The translations under genes and the position numbers were made by a program. The notes beneath the pieces are model-generated. The model saw only the letters and a list, made by a program, of their open reading frames with translations. It was not told the DNA's origin and ran no database searches. DNA of 64,000 nucleotides from Zobellia barbeyronii. Its GTDB lineage: Bacteria > Bacteroidota > Bacteroidia > Flavobacteriales > Flavobacteriaceae. This document shows, piece by piece, positions 16,984 to 25,823 of the stretch (position 1 is the first letter of the stretch; the number at the start of each line of letters is the position of its first letter). Location of the stretch: contig NZ_JACATN010000002.1 in the NCBI RefSeq assembly GCF_018603515.1, positions 930,001-994,000 on the forward strand, in the 5' to 3' direction.

Positions 16984-17860
16984 ATTAGAAGACAGCTCAA
17001 TCGAAATGTTCGGAGAAGTTCATATAACAAAACCTGGAAAATTGATTATAGGAAAAGATGATACCAAGACCTCGATAACTAATAATACTATTACAACAAA
17101 TAGTTTGTTTGTTAACAAAGTCTTATCAGCAAGAAAAATACTAAATGCGAAAAAACTAAATTGTCCAACTGCGACTATTGGAAATCTAAACATTGCGATT
17201 GAAGTACCTAAGGATGGCGGAAATGTAGAGGTTAAGCCGGGGAAAATAACTTTTGCTAAGGGTACAACAGCCTTGACCGAGGATAAAATAGAATCGAAAA
17301 CAATATCAGCAGGTAATTTTATTGGTATGAAAGCTAAACTTTCCGCTCTTGAAGTTAATGGTCTTATAGATGGTTCAGAAACATTTATAAGTGGTGGTAG
17401 TATTACTACTAAAAAAATTACGGTTAGCGGAGAAATTGATGCTAAAAAATTTAATGTGGTATCGGATGCTCGATACAAGAAAGATATCAAAGCGTTAACA
17501 AATAGTCTTGATAAAATTCTGAATCTTCAAGGTGTTAGTTTTAACTGGGAAGAAAATGACTTAACAGGTCTCAATCCTCCAAAGGAAAAACAACTTGGCT
17601 TTATAGCCCAAGATGTGGAAAAAATATTGCCCAATGCTGTTAGTAAAGATGATAGTGGGCATCTCTCAGTCGATTATATTTCCGTCATTCCTTTGCTTGT
17701 GGAGGGGGTAAAGACCCAACAAGAAAAAATTCAGTCGCAAAATGAGCAAGCTAAGTTGGTATCTGAAGAAAACAAACATCTTAATAAGAGAGTTTCTGAT
17801 ACTGAGCATAGAATGTCTGACCTCGAAAAGAAACTTGCGGCTTTTTTATCTCACAGATAG
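16967..17860 (+). CDS. Fibre protein with C-terminal peptidase-S74 chaperone domain
   Basis: This 297-residue protein has repetitive strand-rich first 160 residues typical of a beta-helical or fibre shaft (TNNTITTNSLFVNK, SGGSITTKKITVSGE). An S74 intramolecular chaperone domain follows: SDARYKKDI near residue 166 holds the autocleavage serine, and GFIAQDVEKILP lies near 205. The last 45 residues form a coiled coil. S74 domains help trimerise phage tail fibres and bacterial surface fibres and are then cut off. The neighbouring genes are not phage structural genes. The next gene, a nuclease, begins 37 bp downstream on the same strand. Confidence 0.85.
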   Translation: MATDIKLEDSSIEMFGEVHITKPGKLIIGKDDTKTSITNNTITTNSLFVNKVLSARKILNAKKLNCPTATIGNLNIAIEVPKDGGNVEVKPGKITFAKGTTALTEDKIESKTISAGNFIGMKAKLSALEVNGLIDGSETFISGGSITTKKITVSGEIDAKKFNVVSDARYKKDIKALTNSLDKILNLQGVSFNWEENDLTGLNPPKEKQLGFIAQDVEKILPNAVSKDDSGHLSVDYISVIPLLVEGVKTQQEKIQSQNEQAKLVSEENKHLNKRVSDTEHRMSDLEKKLAAFLSHR

Positions 17861-17897
17861 TTAACGTTCATCAATACTAATTACAATAAGGAAAGCT

Positions 17898-19181
17898 ATG
17901 AATAGTTTAAGGAATATATCAAAAAAAATGGACTCAGTGGAGTTACCGCCTGTGAGCTTGCGAGCTTTAATAGAAATGCATCGATGGGCACCTTCAGAAG
18001 TCAAAAGTTTTCGAGGTATTGTATCAAGGCATGCGAATAACAGGCGTGAAACACGTCGTTTTCTGTGTATGAATACTTATTTAATGAAAGCATTTATATT
18101 TGGAACGAAACCAGCGGTCGATGATCGAGCAGATAAAATTGGAGAAAAAATTGTAGAAAATCATGACATTGCACTTCTTCAAGAAATTTTCGAAGATAAT
18201 GTGAAAGACATTGTTTTAGGTGCATGGCGAAAAAAAGGGTTACCGAAACCATCTGTTGTCGAGGATGCACGATCAACTTCGAACGCTTCAAGTGGTTTAG
18301 TGATGATAGATCAAATAGGTACACTAGAAAACAAAAAATTTCATGAGTTTGACAATGAAGAAGGATTTTTTGGAGATTCACGCGCCGATAAGGGTGTGCT
18401 CTTTTCCACAGTAGATATTGGAATTGGGGCATCAAAATTAGAGCTTTATAATACGCATCTAAACTCAGATGGCCACAAGGCAAGGAGGCTCCAATTACTT
18501 GAGTTAGCAAGCTTTATTGAACGAACACACAAAAACAAAAATATCGCAATATTAGCTGGCGACTTTAATCTTTCACCCGATGATCCAATCGCCTTCTCAA
18601 ATGGCATAGTGCTAACTGGAGGTAGAGGTGGAGAAGGTAATTTGGATAATATAAATTCACGCTTCAACAAAATTATCCGAAGCAAATTAGCAAGTGGAGA
18701 GTATCCCGATGGTATGACTGAGTATCAAGCATTGCTTGAAATATTAGGTGCCTTGGGGTTTGTTGACATGTGGGCTGCGCGAAACGGAACACGTGGCTAT
18801 ACGAAGAATGTACATGAAAAAAGCAAACGCGATAAAATGTGTAAGCCGGCCAAAGATAATCCACAGCTTTGTGAAGATTCTGATTCTAAAGTCTTGAAAG
18901 GCAGCTCAAAGCGAATAGATTTTATGTTTATTAGTAATCCAAATGACTCTCATACATTTTCATTAGATTTCACACGACCTCGTCGTGTACGATATGAACG
19001 AAGACCAAATGCCCCCTACAGAGAAGATAGTATTGTTCAACAACCACGAACCGCTCAAGGTACTCAACCTCCTCCTATTCTAATAAAAGGGATTGATATG
19101 TTATCAGATCATATTGGTTTATCAACAACTTTATTATTTAGCAAAAAAAACACAATGATATATAATAGACCATCATGTTAA
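17898..19181 (+). CDS. Endonuclease/exonuclease/phosphatase (EEP) family protein
   Basis: This 427-residue protein shows the EEP-fold catalytic motifs. They are ALLQEIF near residue 92 (metal-binding Glu), YNTHLNSDGH near 183, GDFNLSPDD near 221 (Asp-Asn), and SDHIGL near 402 (the Asp-His pair). The family includes DNase I, exonuclease III, sphingomyelinases and CdtB-like toxins. The substrate cannot be chosen here. No signal peptide is seen. About 65 residues at the N-terminus precede the fold. It follows the S74 fibre gene and ends in a clear terminator, so the two probably share a transcript. Confidence 0.85.
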   Translation: MNSLRNISKKMDSVELPPVSLRALIEMHRWAPSEVKSFRGIVSRHANNRRETRRFLCMNTYLMKAFIFGTKPAVDDRADKIGEKIVENHDIALLQEIFEDNVKDIVLGAWRKKGLPKPSVVEDARSTSNASSGLVMIDQIGTLENKKFHEFDNEEGFFGDSRADKGVLFSTVDIGIGASKLELYNTHLNSDGHKARRLQLLELASFIERTHKNKNIAILAGDFNLSPDDPIAFSNGIVLTGGRGGEGNLDNINSRFNKIIRSKLASGEYPDGMTEYQALLEILGALGFVDMWAARNGTRGYTKNVHEKSKRDKMCKPAKDNPQLCEDSDSKVLKGSSKRIDFMFISNPNDSHTFSLDFTRPRRVRYERRPNAPYREDSIVQQPRTAQGTQPPPILIKGIDMLSDHIGLSTTLLFSKKNTMIYNRPSC

Positions 19182-19190
19182 GTATTAGAC

Positions 19191-19235
19191 AAGTGCAGCT
19201 ATAGGCTTGCCCATGTGGGAAGCCTACACTTTTTT
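19191..19235 (+). terminator. Terminator after the fibre-nuclease pair
   Basis: AAGTG/CACTT and the inner GGCTT-x-CCCA/TGGG-AAGCC stem fold into a long hairpin, followed by a T run. It starts 10 bases after the nuclease stop codon. Confidence 0.8.
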
Positions 19236-19293
19236 CATACTATTCTAGGTTATTTAGATTTATACAACCTAAGTTAATGGGATTATTTTATAA

Positions 19294-19541
19294 TTTAAAA
19301 AGAGCTTTTTTAAGCCTTTCTACGAAAAGCAAGTTGACTATTTTGAATTAGGAACCGAGCTATAATCTCATTTAGAGAATGTATCAGGGATAGAGTGTAA
19401 ATCAATTTCAATGGGTAATTTAGAGAGTTACGATCGAGGAAGCGACTTTAGAAGCTACAACAGATTAGTAATGTTTTTTTTTCAATTGATAATTATCAAA
19501 AAAAAAGCCTTTAGACACCATAAAAACAGGTTTAATCTTTA
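19294..19541 (+). pseudogene. Decayed plus-strand gene fragment
   Basis: One frame reads KSFFKPFYEKQVDYFELGTE up to a TAA at 19363-19365. It then continues in frame as SHLENVSGIECKSISMGNLE and YDRGSDFRSYNRLVM, ending at a TAA at 19539-19541. An ATG at 19277 in the neighbouring frame gives MGLFYNLK, which would join by a single-base shift. The pattern fits a small gene broken by one frameshift and one nonsense mutation. I do not recognise the family. Confidence 0.4.
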
Positions 19542-19729
19542 AATATTTTATTAAAATTCTTAACTTTTAATTTATTGGCCATTTCTAAGAAGTCAACTAA
19601 TTTAATAGCATAAACATCATGTTCATATTCATTAATGCGCTGCGGTTTCTTCCCTAATTTTACAGCCATTTCAGCTTGGGTCAAACCAGTTTCTTGACGC
19701 AATCTTTTAACATACTTCCCACCTTTCAT
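19532..19729 (-). CDS. XRE-type helix-turn-helix regulator
   Basis: This 65-residue protein is almost entirely a lambda-repressor-like HTH. GGKYVKRLRQETGLTQAEMA gives helices 1-2 and KPQRINEYEHDV the recognition helix. Its size and lone-domain plan suit an antitoxin or a small repressor. It lies 46 bp downstream of a 67-residue unknown on the same strand, so the pair might be a regulator with a partner, though no toxin motif is seen. Its 3' end overlaps a decayed gene on the other strand. Confidence 0.75.
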   Translation of the reverse strand: MKGGKYVKRLRQETGLTQAEMAVKLGKKPQRINEYEHDVYAIKLVDFLEMANKLKVKNFNKIFKD

Positions 19730-19775
19730 ACATCAATATTCTAAAACTAATTTATAGAAATCCTTATATAACTAA

Positions 19776-19979
19776 TTACATTTTCTGTGTACAATAAATA
19801 ATAAGTCCAAACCTTATTTCTGGCTTCAATTTGTTAATATCATAAGTTGGTTCAAGGAACCATAAACCCTCTTTATCAATTCCTTCAAAATATAAATCCT
19901 TTTGTAAAAGTAATATAGATAAATCTATTTCTTTTATCACGTAGATTTTCAATTGATTACTACATTTCTCCCCATTCAT
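19776..19979 (-). CDS. Small hypothetical protein upstream of the XRE regulator
   Basis: This 67-residue protein consists of alternating hydrophobic and charged residues (LKIYVIKEIDLSILLLQKDL, then GLWFLEPTYDI), suggesting a small alpha/beta fold. No family is recognised. It precedes the HTH gene on the minus strand, and the left copy of the 114-bp direct repeat starts 45 bp upstream of its ATG. It may be a partner of the HTH protein, which is a guess based on order only. Confidence 0.5.
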   Translation of the reverse strand: MNGEKCSNQLKIYVIKEIDLSILLLQKDLYFEGIDKEGLWFLEPTYDINKLKPEIRFGLIIYCTQKM

Positions 19980-20023
19980 TCTGACTTGAGTTAAATTTAC
20001 TACAGAGATTTTATCTTTCTCAT

Positions 20024-20137
20024 CTGCACAAAATTCTCGTTAAGTCATTTCATTCCTTATCTCAAACCTTTGTTTGTTTCAATTCAATAAGTTCTCCTTC
20101 CATTTAATAGTATTAATATTGGTAAGATTTGGGTTTT
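20024..20137. repeat. Left copy of a ~114-bp imperfect direct repeat
   Basis: It starts CTGCACAAAATTCTCGTTAA and ends GGTAAGATTTGGGTTT. The second copy, in the same orientation, is at 26487-26600. The first 32 bases and the last 16 or so are almost identical, and the middle has drifted. Together they enclose 6.35 kb. It lies downstream of the minus-strand exported-protein gene. Confidence 0.85.
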
Positions 20138-20258
20138 GATTCTAACTCGAAATGCGCTTTTTATATAAATGTTAATGTAAAAACTTTGAATAAATAAATG
20201 GCTCGCGTTAAATAGTTTCTTTAGTGGCGGAATCAATCTAAACGTAGGGTTAATTCAT

Positions 20259-21899
20259 TTATAATTCTGAACAACAATCTATCATAAAAAATAAATCAAC
20301 AGCATCCCAAATTGAACCAACCGCTAGCCTAAATTTGTAAACTTTATTTGGTCTCAACTGATATCCTTGGGGTAAAAAGTCCGTAATTTTAATATCACTT
20401 GGAGCTTGGCCATTTGGTGAAACCCAATTAGCGTATAACGGTGTACCTATATCAACCCAACTATCTAAATCAAATATAGATAGTCCTACAAAATAACCAG
20501 ATTCGCAACTACTAAGAGAACCATCTACTAGCAAATCACTAGATAGACATAATATAGCAACATCCCCAGGACCATATTTTGAATCCTTTTGAATTATTCT
20601 GATTGGATTTATGAAACTAGCAGCGGCCTTAGCGCCTGAATTCAATGTTGAATTATCAACTCGACCTATAAAAGTGCCAGCTCTTCTTAAAGCTGAAAAA
20701 GGTTGTGAAGTAGGCGAAATATTGCTGCCGCTTATAGTAATAGTACTAGAATGTGAGCCTAAAATATTAAATTTACCATCAGTATCAGATAATATTCCGA
20801 CTCCTTCTGAATTTCTTGAAGAACCGTTTGAACTCCAATGAATAATGGAACCGTTTGTATTTTTATCATAACTAGCACTATAAAACGAAGAACCTATTTG
20901 ATGCAATTTTCCTCCAGTAATGCCTACTAAACCACAATTATTGATAATCAACTGTTTAATGTACACATCAGAAGAGAAGTTTTTCGTTTGGATTAAAGCT
21001 CCTGTTGATGTAGCGTTATATTTTAAAACTAAGTTACCAGAACCCACATAAATAGAGGAATTATCAGGGTCACATTTTATATCTATATTATGAACATTGT
21101 AAGGATTAACTGGTAAGTTTTTTGTTCCCCATTGCACATCTATATTGCCAATTGCGTTTAATTTTTTAACCACTCGGTGCGTAGAAGGAGTGTCTGTAGC
21201 ATTAGCATAAGTTGCAAATATATCGCCGTTAGTAGCGACCACAATATCGGTCCTGTATTGAAAGTGTGAATCTCCTATTTTAGTCACAGATAAGCACGTT
21301 CCATTGATGTCGTATATGGCAACAAAGGCCTCATTAGTAACGGGTACAGCAGAGTAATTATTACCAAAGTTAACGGAAGCTATAACATTATTATCGTATA
21401 AATTTCCTGAAATGTATAATTTCCCATTACTAAAAAAAACACTGTTCAGAGATATCGAACCATTAGTTGTAGTAATATTTCTAATCAATGTTCTGGTTGT
21501 TAAGGTATGATCAATTCTGTAGATCTTACCTGAACCGACTAAATAAATATTGTTAGGCCCTGAAGTTATCGAATTACTGGGGTTACCATCCCCAGGAGTA
21601 AAATTTACTCCAAAATTGAATGGACTTGTTGTTACGAGAAGGCCATTACTGTATTTGCTTAATCTTCGAGTTATTGTGGCGGAAGAATATGTCAATAGAT
21701 TTTCGATGCAATAAATATTGTCATTCGCATCTATTGTTGCACCTAATATTTCGGGAACTGTATTGTTTGATTGCTGCTGAAAATTAATATAATCCCAACT
21801 TTGAGAATAACTAATAAAACAAAAAAGCGCAAAAAAAACAAATGTTACTTTTTTCAGAATGCTAACTACTTTAGGTGTTCTTTTTATTAAATTTTTCAT
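20259..21899 (-). CDS. Exported protein, probable beta-propeller-like repeats
   Basis: This 546-residue protein has a signal peptide (VTFVFFALFCFISYSQS). Many strand repeats of the form NxIYCI, NNIYLVGSGKIYRID and GDIFATYAN resemble a beta-propeller or SBBP-type repeat protein. The last 100 residues form a separate cysteine-containing domain ending MIDCCSEL. No T9SS sorting domain is evident. It stands alone at the left end of the direct-repeat cassette, transcribed on the minus strand, and is probably periplasmic or on the cell surface. Its function is unknown. Confidence 0.7.
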   Translation of the reverse strand: MKNLIKRTPKVVSILKKVTFVFFALFCFISYSQSWDYINFQQQSNNTVPEILGATIDANDNIYCIENLLTYSSATITRRLSKYSNGLLVTTSPFNFGVNFTPGDGNPSNSITSGPNNIYLVGSGKIYRIDHTLTTRTLIRNITTTNGSISLNSVFFSNGKLYISGNLYDNNVIASVNFGNNYSAVPVTNEAFVAIYDINGTCLSVTKIGDSHFQYRTDIVVATNGDIFATYANATDTPSTHRVVKKLNAIGNIDVQWGTKNLPVNPYNVHNIDIKCDPDNSSIYVGSGNLVLKYNATSTGALIQTKNFSSDVYIKQLIINNCGLVGITGGKLHQIGSSFYSASYDKNTNGSIIHWSSNGSSRNSEGVGILSDTDGKFNILGSHSSTITISGSNISPTSQPFSALRRAGTFIGRVDNSTLNSGAKAAASFINPIRIIQKDSKYGPGDVAILCLSSDLLVDGSLSSCESGYFVGLSIFDLDSWVDIGTPLYANWVSPNGQAPSDIKITDFLPQGYQLRPNKVYKFRLAVGSIWDAVDLFFMIDCCSEL

Positions 21900-22121
21900 G
21901 ATTTAAATTTTTATGTGATTCTTTAGATACAGGTAACTTTTTATTTTTATTATATCGAAATTGGATTTCCACTCAGGTTGTCCAAGTCAAATAGAAATAT
22001 GATGATTTCTGGTTTAATTTTAAAAGTTTAATCAAACTTTGGATAATGAGTTGGAATAAGTATAGTAGTGCTTTATAAGCATAAATCTGACTATTTTTAT
22101 CTAAATACAAATTTTTAAAAA

Positions 22122-22148
22122 GCGGCTTTAATTAAGTATCAAAGCCGC
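22122..22148 (-). terminator. Rho-independent terminator, minus strand
   Basis: GCGGCTTT (22122-22129) pairs perfectly with AAAGCCGC (22141-22148), and on the minus strand the stem is followed by a U run. It ends the transcript of the 367-residue protein gene and the tiny frame after it. Confidence 0.85.
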
Positions 22149-22173
22149 CATTGCTTTGCCTAGTTAAATTGTG

Positions 22174-22299
22174 TTACGAGTCGTCTTCATCATTTTCAAG
22201 AAATCTAAATTGATTTGCTTGCTGAAGTTTAGGCAATTGCACTAACTCAGCTGAATAATGTTGTTCCTGAATAGAGAAAGTTGTCGTCCTGTATTTCAC
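22174..22299 (-). CDS. Possible 41-residue peptide gene before the terminator
   Basis: From a GTG at 22299 the frame reads MKYRTTTFSIQEQHYSAE and goes on to FRFLENDEDDS with a stop at 22174. Composition is protein-like with an acidic end. It sits between the 367-residue gene and the terminator, so it would be co-transcribed. It could also be the tail of a lost gene. No ATG start is available in frame. Confidence 0.4.
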   Translation of the reverse strand: MKYRTTTFSIQEQHYSAELVQLPKLQQANQFRFLENDEDDS

Positions 22300-22362
22300 A
22301 ATCCATTTTATTTAATTAGTCCTGCTGTTATCCAGAAAACTTTTTATAACAAAACGAGGATT

Positions 22363-23466
22363 TTAATCTTTACAAATATTAAACTCAAAGCAATCTTTTT
22401 GATGATAATGTAATTCAACATTATAGCAAATACCTGAAACTTTAAATTTGTATTGACCAGATTTCGCCCCATTATTTATAATTATAAACTCTCTTGTAAC
22501 GCACGTACAGGCTTCGAGGTCTCCAAAACAATATGGTCCTTTTGGCACAATTTGTATGGAAGGATTTCCGTTTGGTAACACTTTTACTTTTCTTCCATTT
22601 TTATGAAAAACTTCAATCTCACCTATTGTATAGTTGGAAAACGTAATGTTTGAATATGGGTTACAGGCGGTTATGGTCATTATTTCATAATCGTTACTTT
22701 CAATACAATCACAATCACTTTCACCCCATTTAATATTTAAAGTTGGTTTAAATTCTGGGATTTCAGCCTCATAACACTGAGTAGCATTTTGAGCCAAAAA
22801 GCCTACAAAACCAGGTCCAGATTTAACATGTACAATAATTTCGTTAAGACAAGGTTGCCAGTCATTTTCTAATTTGATATCTACTTCTTGTCCTAAATCA
22901 AATCCTCTATTGCCGTATGGGGCTGTTCCCCCTTGGGGCAATATTGATGGCGAGTAAGCACTTTGTGCAATCCCATTAACATAAATTTCATGGACGGCAT
23001 TGTCTGAAAAAAACTTCATGTCCAAGAAAAAGCTATTGAAATCGAAATTGCTGTTTAAATTAAACTGAATTCTAAAATATGCTTCTATATTTCCACGACC
23101 CTGATTAGTGTCTTGAAAAAAAGAAACCCAGTTAGCATTAGAATAAATACTATCAACCCAAGCAGCATTTTTATTCACAAATGCTGGAATCCAATTGGTA
23201 ACACTGCTATAGTCGTTTGTAGTTCCTATACCAGCTTCCCAGTAAGAATCCGTGCCACTTCCATTAGGTATTAAACCTCCTTGTCCATCATGCCCCGTAT
23301 TTAAAAGAGGTGCATCAAATGGAGAATTGATTCTCAATATATTTGAATTAACTATTTCACAATCAGTACAATGATCTAATTGATTTAGTTTTTTTGCTGA
23401 TAATTTAGAATAATAGCTATTTATCTCTTCTCTATTTTTTTTGCATTCGGTTTGTGTGCTTTTCAT
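22363..23466 (-). CDS. Hypothetical protein with beta-sandwich-like composition
   Basis: This 367-residue protein has no signal peptide. The first 50 residues are helical and polar with a CTDC pair. The middle (residues 60-230) is rich in Trp, Asn and Gly (NWVSFFQDTNQGRGN, IYVNGIAQSAYS), like a carbohydrate-binding or jelly-roll sandwich. The C-terminal 130 residues hold about nine cysteines (CDCIES, CTCVTREF, CFEFNICKD). It is divergent from the lipoprotein operon. I do not recognise the family. Together with the 546-residue exported protein it makes the minus-strand half of the cassette. Confidence 0.65.
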   Translation of the reverse strand: MKSTQTECKKNREEINSYYSKLSAKKLNQLDHCTDCEIVNSNILRINSPFDAPLLNTGHDGQGGLIPNGSGTDSYWEAGIGTTNDYSSVTNWIPAFVNKNAAWVDSIYSNANWVSFFQDTNQGRGNIEAYFRIQFNLNSNFDFNSFFLDMKFFSDNAVHEIYVNGIAQSAYSPSILPQGGTAPYGNRGFDLGQEVDIKLENDWQPCLNEIIVHVKSGPGFVGFLAQNATQCYEAEIPEFKPTLNIKWGESDCDCIESNDYEIMTITACNPYSNITFSNYTIGEIEVFHKNGRKVKVLPNGNPSIQIVPKGPYCFGDLEACTCVTREFIIINNGAKSGQYKFKVSGICYNVELHYHQKDCFEFNICKD

Positions 23467-23580
23467 AATTTGTAATATTTAATACACCTACTCTAGTTAC
23501 AGTTTTCGGCTACCCTGTGTTATACGTCAAATTTCGTAACAATCTCATTTTCAAATGATGAGGAAAGAACCTTATTTCAT

Positions 23581-23622
23581 GTGCGTTTTTCGCACCTTTT
23601 AAAAGGGTTCTTTAACCCTTTT
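23581..23622. repeat. Two adjacent hairpins in the divergent promoter region
   Basis: GTGCG-TTTTT-CGCAC (23581-23595) is followed 5 bases later by AAAAGGGTT-CTTT-AACCCTTTT (23601-23622), a perfect 9-bp stem. They lie between the divergent genes at 23466 (minus) and 23717 (plus). No U run follows, so they may be operator or RNA leader structures rather than terminators. Confidence 0.6.
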
Positions 23623-23716
23623 AATTCACGTGGTTAAACTTGGAATTTTAAAAACACTTAACTATTTCTTTGTGAGCACCTTAAGTAGTATCTTAATAAT
23701 CTAAAAACTTTTAATT

Positions 23717-24382
23717 ATGAAAACTAAATTTTTGACAGGATTGCTAATTGCGTTTATTTTTTCGGGTATTACATCCTGTGGGAGTTTGCGTGGAATTTCA
23801 AATAATGGTGAAATTATTTGCTCAAATTATTCTAATGATGGTGTAAGTGAGTTAAGTGTTAATCTCGTACACAATATGCGAGAAGGGTATAAAGAGAATC
23901 AACATAAGGTAATAGCTAGTAGTCTTAACTTACAGGATGCTATTGGAACTCGTTTTGACCTAGAAACGCTAAAGAATTATATTTTTGATATTGAAAATGA
24001 GGCAAAAAAAAATAATAAAAATTTAAAAACCGATAGATTGGGAGTTACTATTTACTTCGCTCGTTACCCTGAACTAAAAACTTGGTATAGTATTTATGAG
24101 AAGGACTTAGGTGGGTTTTTAGGTAACCCAGATACTGAAGGGAATGAAAAAATGCACACTGTAGTTATGATCCCTTATATTGTTACGAAGGATAGTGTTG
24201 AAGTGGATTTTAATCCAACCGACTTTAATACTTTTGAAAATGGTATAAGCCCAGAAGGCAGGTACGCCCCATCTTCGACCGAAACATTAATGGGACTATC
24301 CGCAACTGGGCGCCAAGGTGTTTCGCGAACAGTTCAATCCGGCAATACAACTGCTCAAAATCATGGAGGTGTAATACGTTAA
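23717..24382 (+). CDS. Lipoprotein of unknown function
   Basis: This 221-residue protein has a lipoprotein signal (LLIAFIFSGITSCGS, Cys about residue 21). The mature part has no recognised domain. It is mixed alpha/beta, with strand-like LGVTIYFARYPE and VVMIPYIVTK, and a disordered Ser/Thr/Gly tail. It is the first gene of a plus-strand group followed by a membrane protein, a histidine kinase and a response regulator, so it may take part in sensing or be controlled by that system. Other functions are open. Confidence 0.7.
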   Translation: MKTKFLTGLLIAFIFSGITSCGSLRGISNNGEIICSNYSNDGVSELSVNLVHNMREGYKENQHKVIASSLNLQDAIGTRFDLETLKNYIFDIENEAKKNNKNLKTDRLGVTIYFARYPELKTWYSIYEKDLGGFLGNPDTEGNEKMHTVVMIPYIVTKDSVEVDFNPTDFNTFENGISPEGRYAPSSTETLMGLSATGRQGVSRTVQSGNTTAQNHGGVIR

Positions 24383-24411
24383 TTTAATACTCAGGTTCTT
24401 GTTAGCATAAT

Positions 24412-25062
24412 ATGGAAAATTATCATTCAATATTAAGGAGTTTACTACTTGCTGCAGAATTTTTGTCAGCTATAATAGCTTTGGTTTATGTATTCAAAAT
24501 GAATTGGAGCTATTGGAGTTGGTTTTGCATTTATTTGCTATTTATCTTTATTCAAGAATTGTATTGGTTTTTTAATGAGTCTTTATTTAATGTTACGGCT
24601 CAAACTTATTATGCCTTTATTGGAATTCCTGTTCAGTATCTATTTTTCTTTTGGTTGTTTGCATTAAAATCGTTGAAGAACAAAGCACTATTTTTTGGTT
24701 GTTTGATTATTTATTTATCAACTTATATTCCAGTCGAGGTTTATTATAAAAAAATCGACACGATTTACTCTTTGAACCTAACTACGGGAACTTTATTACT
24801 TTTAGTGCTCATAATTATGGAATTTATAAAGCAGATTAAATCAGATGATATTTTAAAATTTAGAGAAAATAGAATGTTCTATATAACTATAGGTGTTGTG
24901 TTATTTTTCATTGGAACTTACCCCTTCTTTGCATTTTATGATATACTTCATGGGAACACTTATCATAAAATCTGGGAAATGTATTATTTGTATTTTATTA
25001 TTTCAAATTGTTGTATGTATGTCTTATTTGGTGTTTCGTTGATATGGGGGAAAACTCGTTAA
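24412..25062 (+). CDS. Polytopic membrane protein before a histidine kinase
   Basis: This 216-residue, strongly hydrophobic protein has about six or seven membrane segments with aromatic residues (WFCIYLLFIFIQELYWFF; YLFFFWLFALKSL). It overlaps the kinase gene by about 19 bases when the kinase starts at 25044. This suggests translational coupling and a sensor role, with the membrane protein giving the input that the nearly sensor-less kinase lacks. No family motif is recognised. Confidence 0.75.
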   Translation: MENYHSILRSLLLAAEFLSAIIALVYVFKMNWSYWSWFCIYLLFIFIQELYWFFNESLFNVTAQTYYAFIGIPVQYLFFFWLFALKSLKNKALFFGCLIIYLSTYIPVEVYYKKIDTIYSLNLTTGTLLLLVLIIMEFIKQIKSDDILKFRENRMFYITIGVVLFFIGTYPFFAFYDILHGNTYHKIWEMYYLYFIISNCCMYVLFGVSLIWGKTR

Positions 25063-25823
25063 TAGCATTAATCGTTTTATTTAATTTGATTTTTATCATC
25101 TTCATTGGCGGTATAATCATATTTATCAGGGAATATCGCGTTAAAAAGAAGCTACATATCGAACAGGTTGAAACTATTAATACGCTCCATCAAAAAGAAT
25201 TGTTAGAAAATAAATTGGAGATCCAGGAACAAACTATGAGGTACATTGGTCAAGAAATACATGATAATATTGGACAGAAACTAACACTGGCAAGTATTTA
25301 TTTGCAACAACTTGAACATGCCAATAAAGCTCCTCAGATTAATGAAAACATTACCTCGATTAATAGTATAATAAGCCAATCTCTTACTGAGCTAAGGCAA
25401 TTATCAAAATCATTAACCGATGATACAATATTAGAACAATCTATTTCCGAACTTTTAACTAATGAATGTAAAAAAGTAAGAGATTTAAAAATATGTAAGG
25501 TCAAATTCGATGATGATATAAGTTGCGATATAAATTCTTATCAGGTTAAAAGCATTGTTCTTAGAATAACACAAGAGTTTTTTCAAAACAGTATCAAACA
25601 TGCTAATTGTAAAAACATCCAATTAAAACTATCTGCAAATACAGAATATGTCTACTTAAAATTGAAAGATGATGGTATCGGGTTTAGTATTAACGAAGTA
25701 GCAAACAATGGAATTGGCCTAAAAAACATGAAAAAAAGAACTCAAATTCTAAAAGGACACTTTAATCTTAAAAGCACCCTCAAACTTGGCACTGAACTTA
25801 ATGTCGAAATTCCTATAAAATGA
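25044..25823 (+). CDS. Sensor histidine kinase (HisKA_3/NarX-like)
   Basis: About 259 residues from the ATG at 25044 (the frame is open from 25008). One membrane segment comes first (residues 4-28), then a coiled coil. Next is the HisKA_3 box QEIHDNIGQKLTLAS with the phospho-accepting His near residue 73. HATPase motifs follow: EFFQNSIKHA (N box), DDGIGF (G1) and NNGIGLKNM (G2). It phosphorylates the NarL-type regulator encoded directly after it, overlapping by 4 bases. With almost no extracytoplasmic domain, it probably senses through the upstream membrane protein. Confidence 0.9.
   Translation: MGENSLIALIVLFNLIFIIFIGGIIIFIREYRVKKKLHIEQVETINTLHQKELLENKLEIQEQTMRYIGQEIHDNIGQKLTLASIYLQQLEHANKAPQINENITSINSIISQSLTELRQLSKSLTDDTILEQSISELLTNECKKVRDLKICKVKFDDDISCDINSYQVKSIVLRITQEFFQNSIKHANCKNIQLKLSANTEYVYLKLKDDGIGFSINEVANNGIGLKNMKKRTQILKGHFNLKSTLKLGTELNVEIPIK

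Noticed and set aside
16967-17860. Prophage tail fibre
   Set aside because: No capsid, tail, terminase or lysis genes in the window; the S74 domain also occurs in non-phage surface fibres.
19532-19979. XRE regulator and 67-residue protein as a toxin-antitoxin pair
   Set aside because: Order and size fit, but the 67-residue protein shows no toxin motif; too weak to claim.
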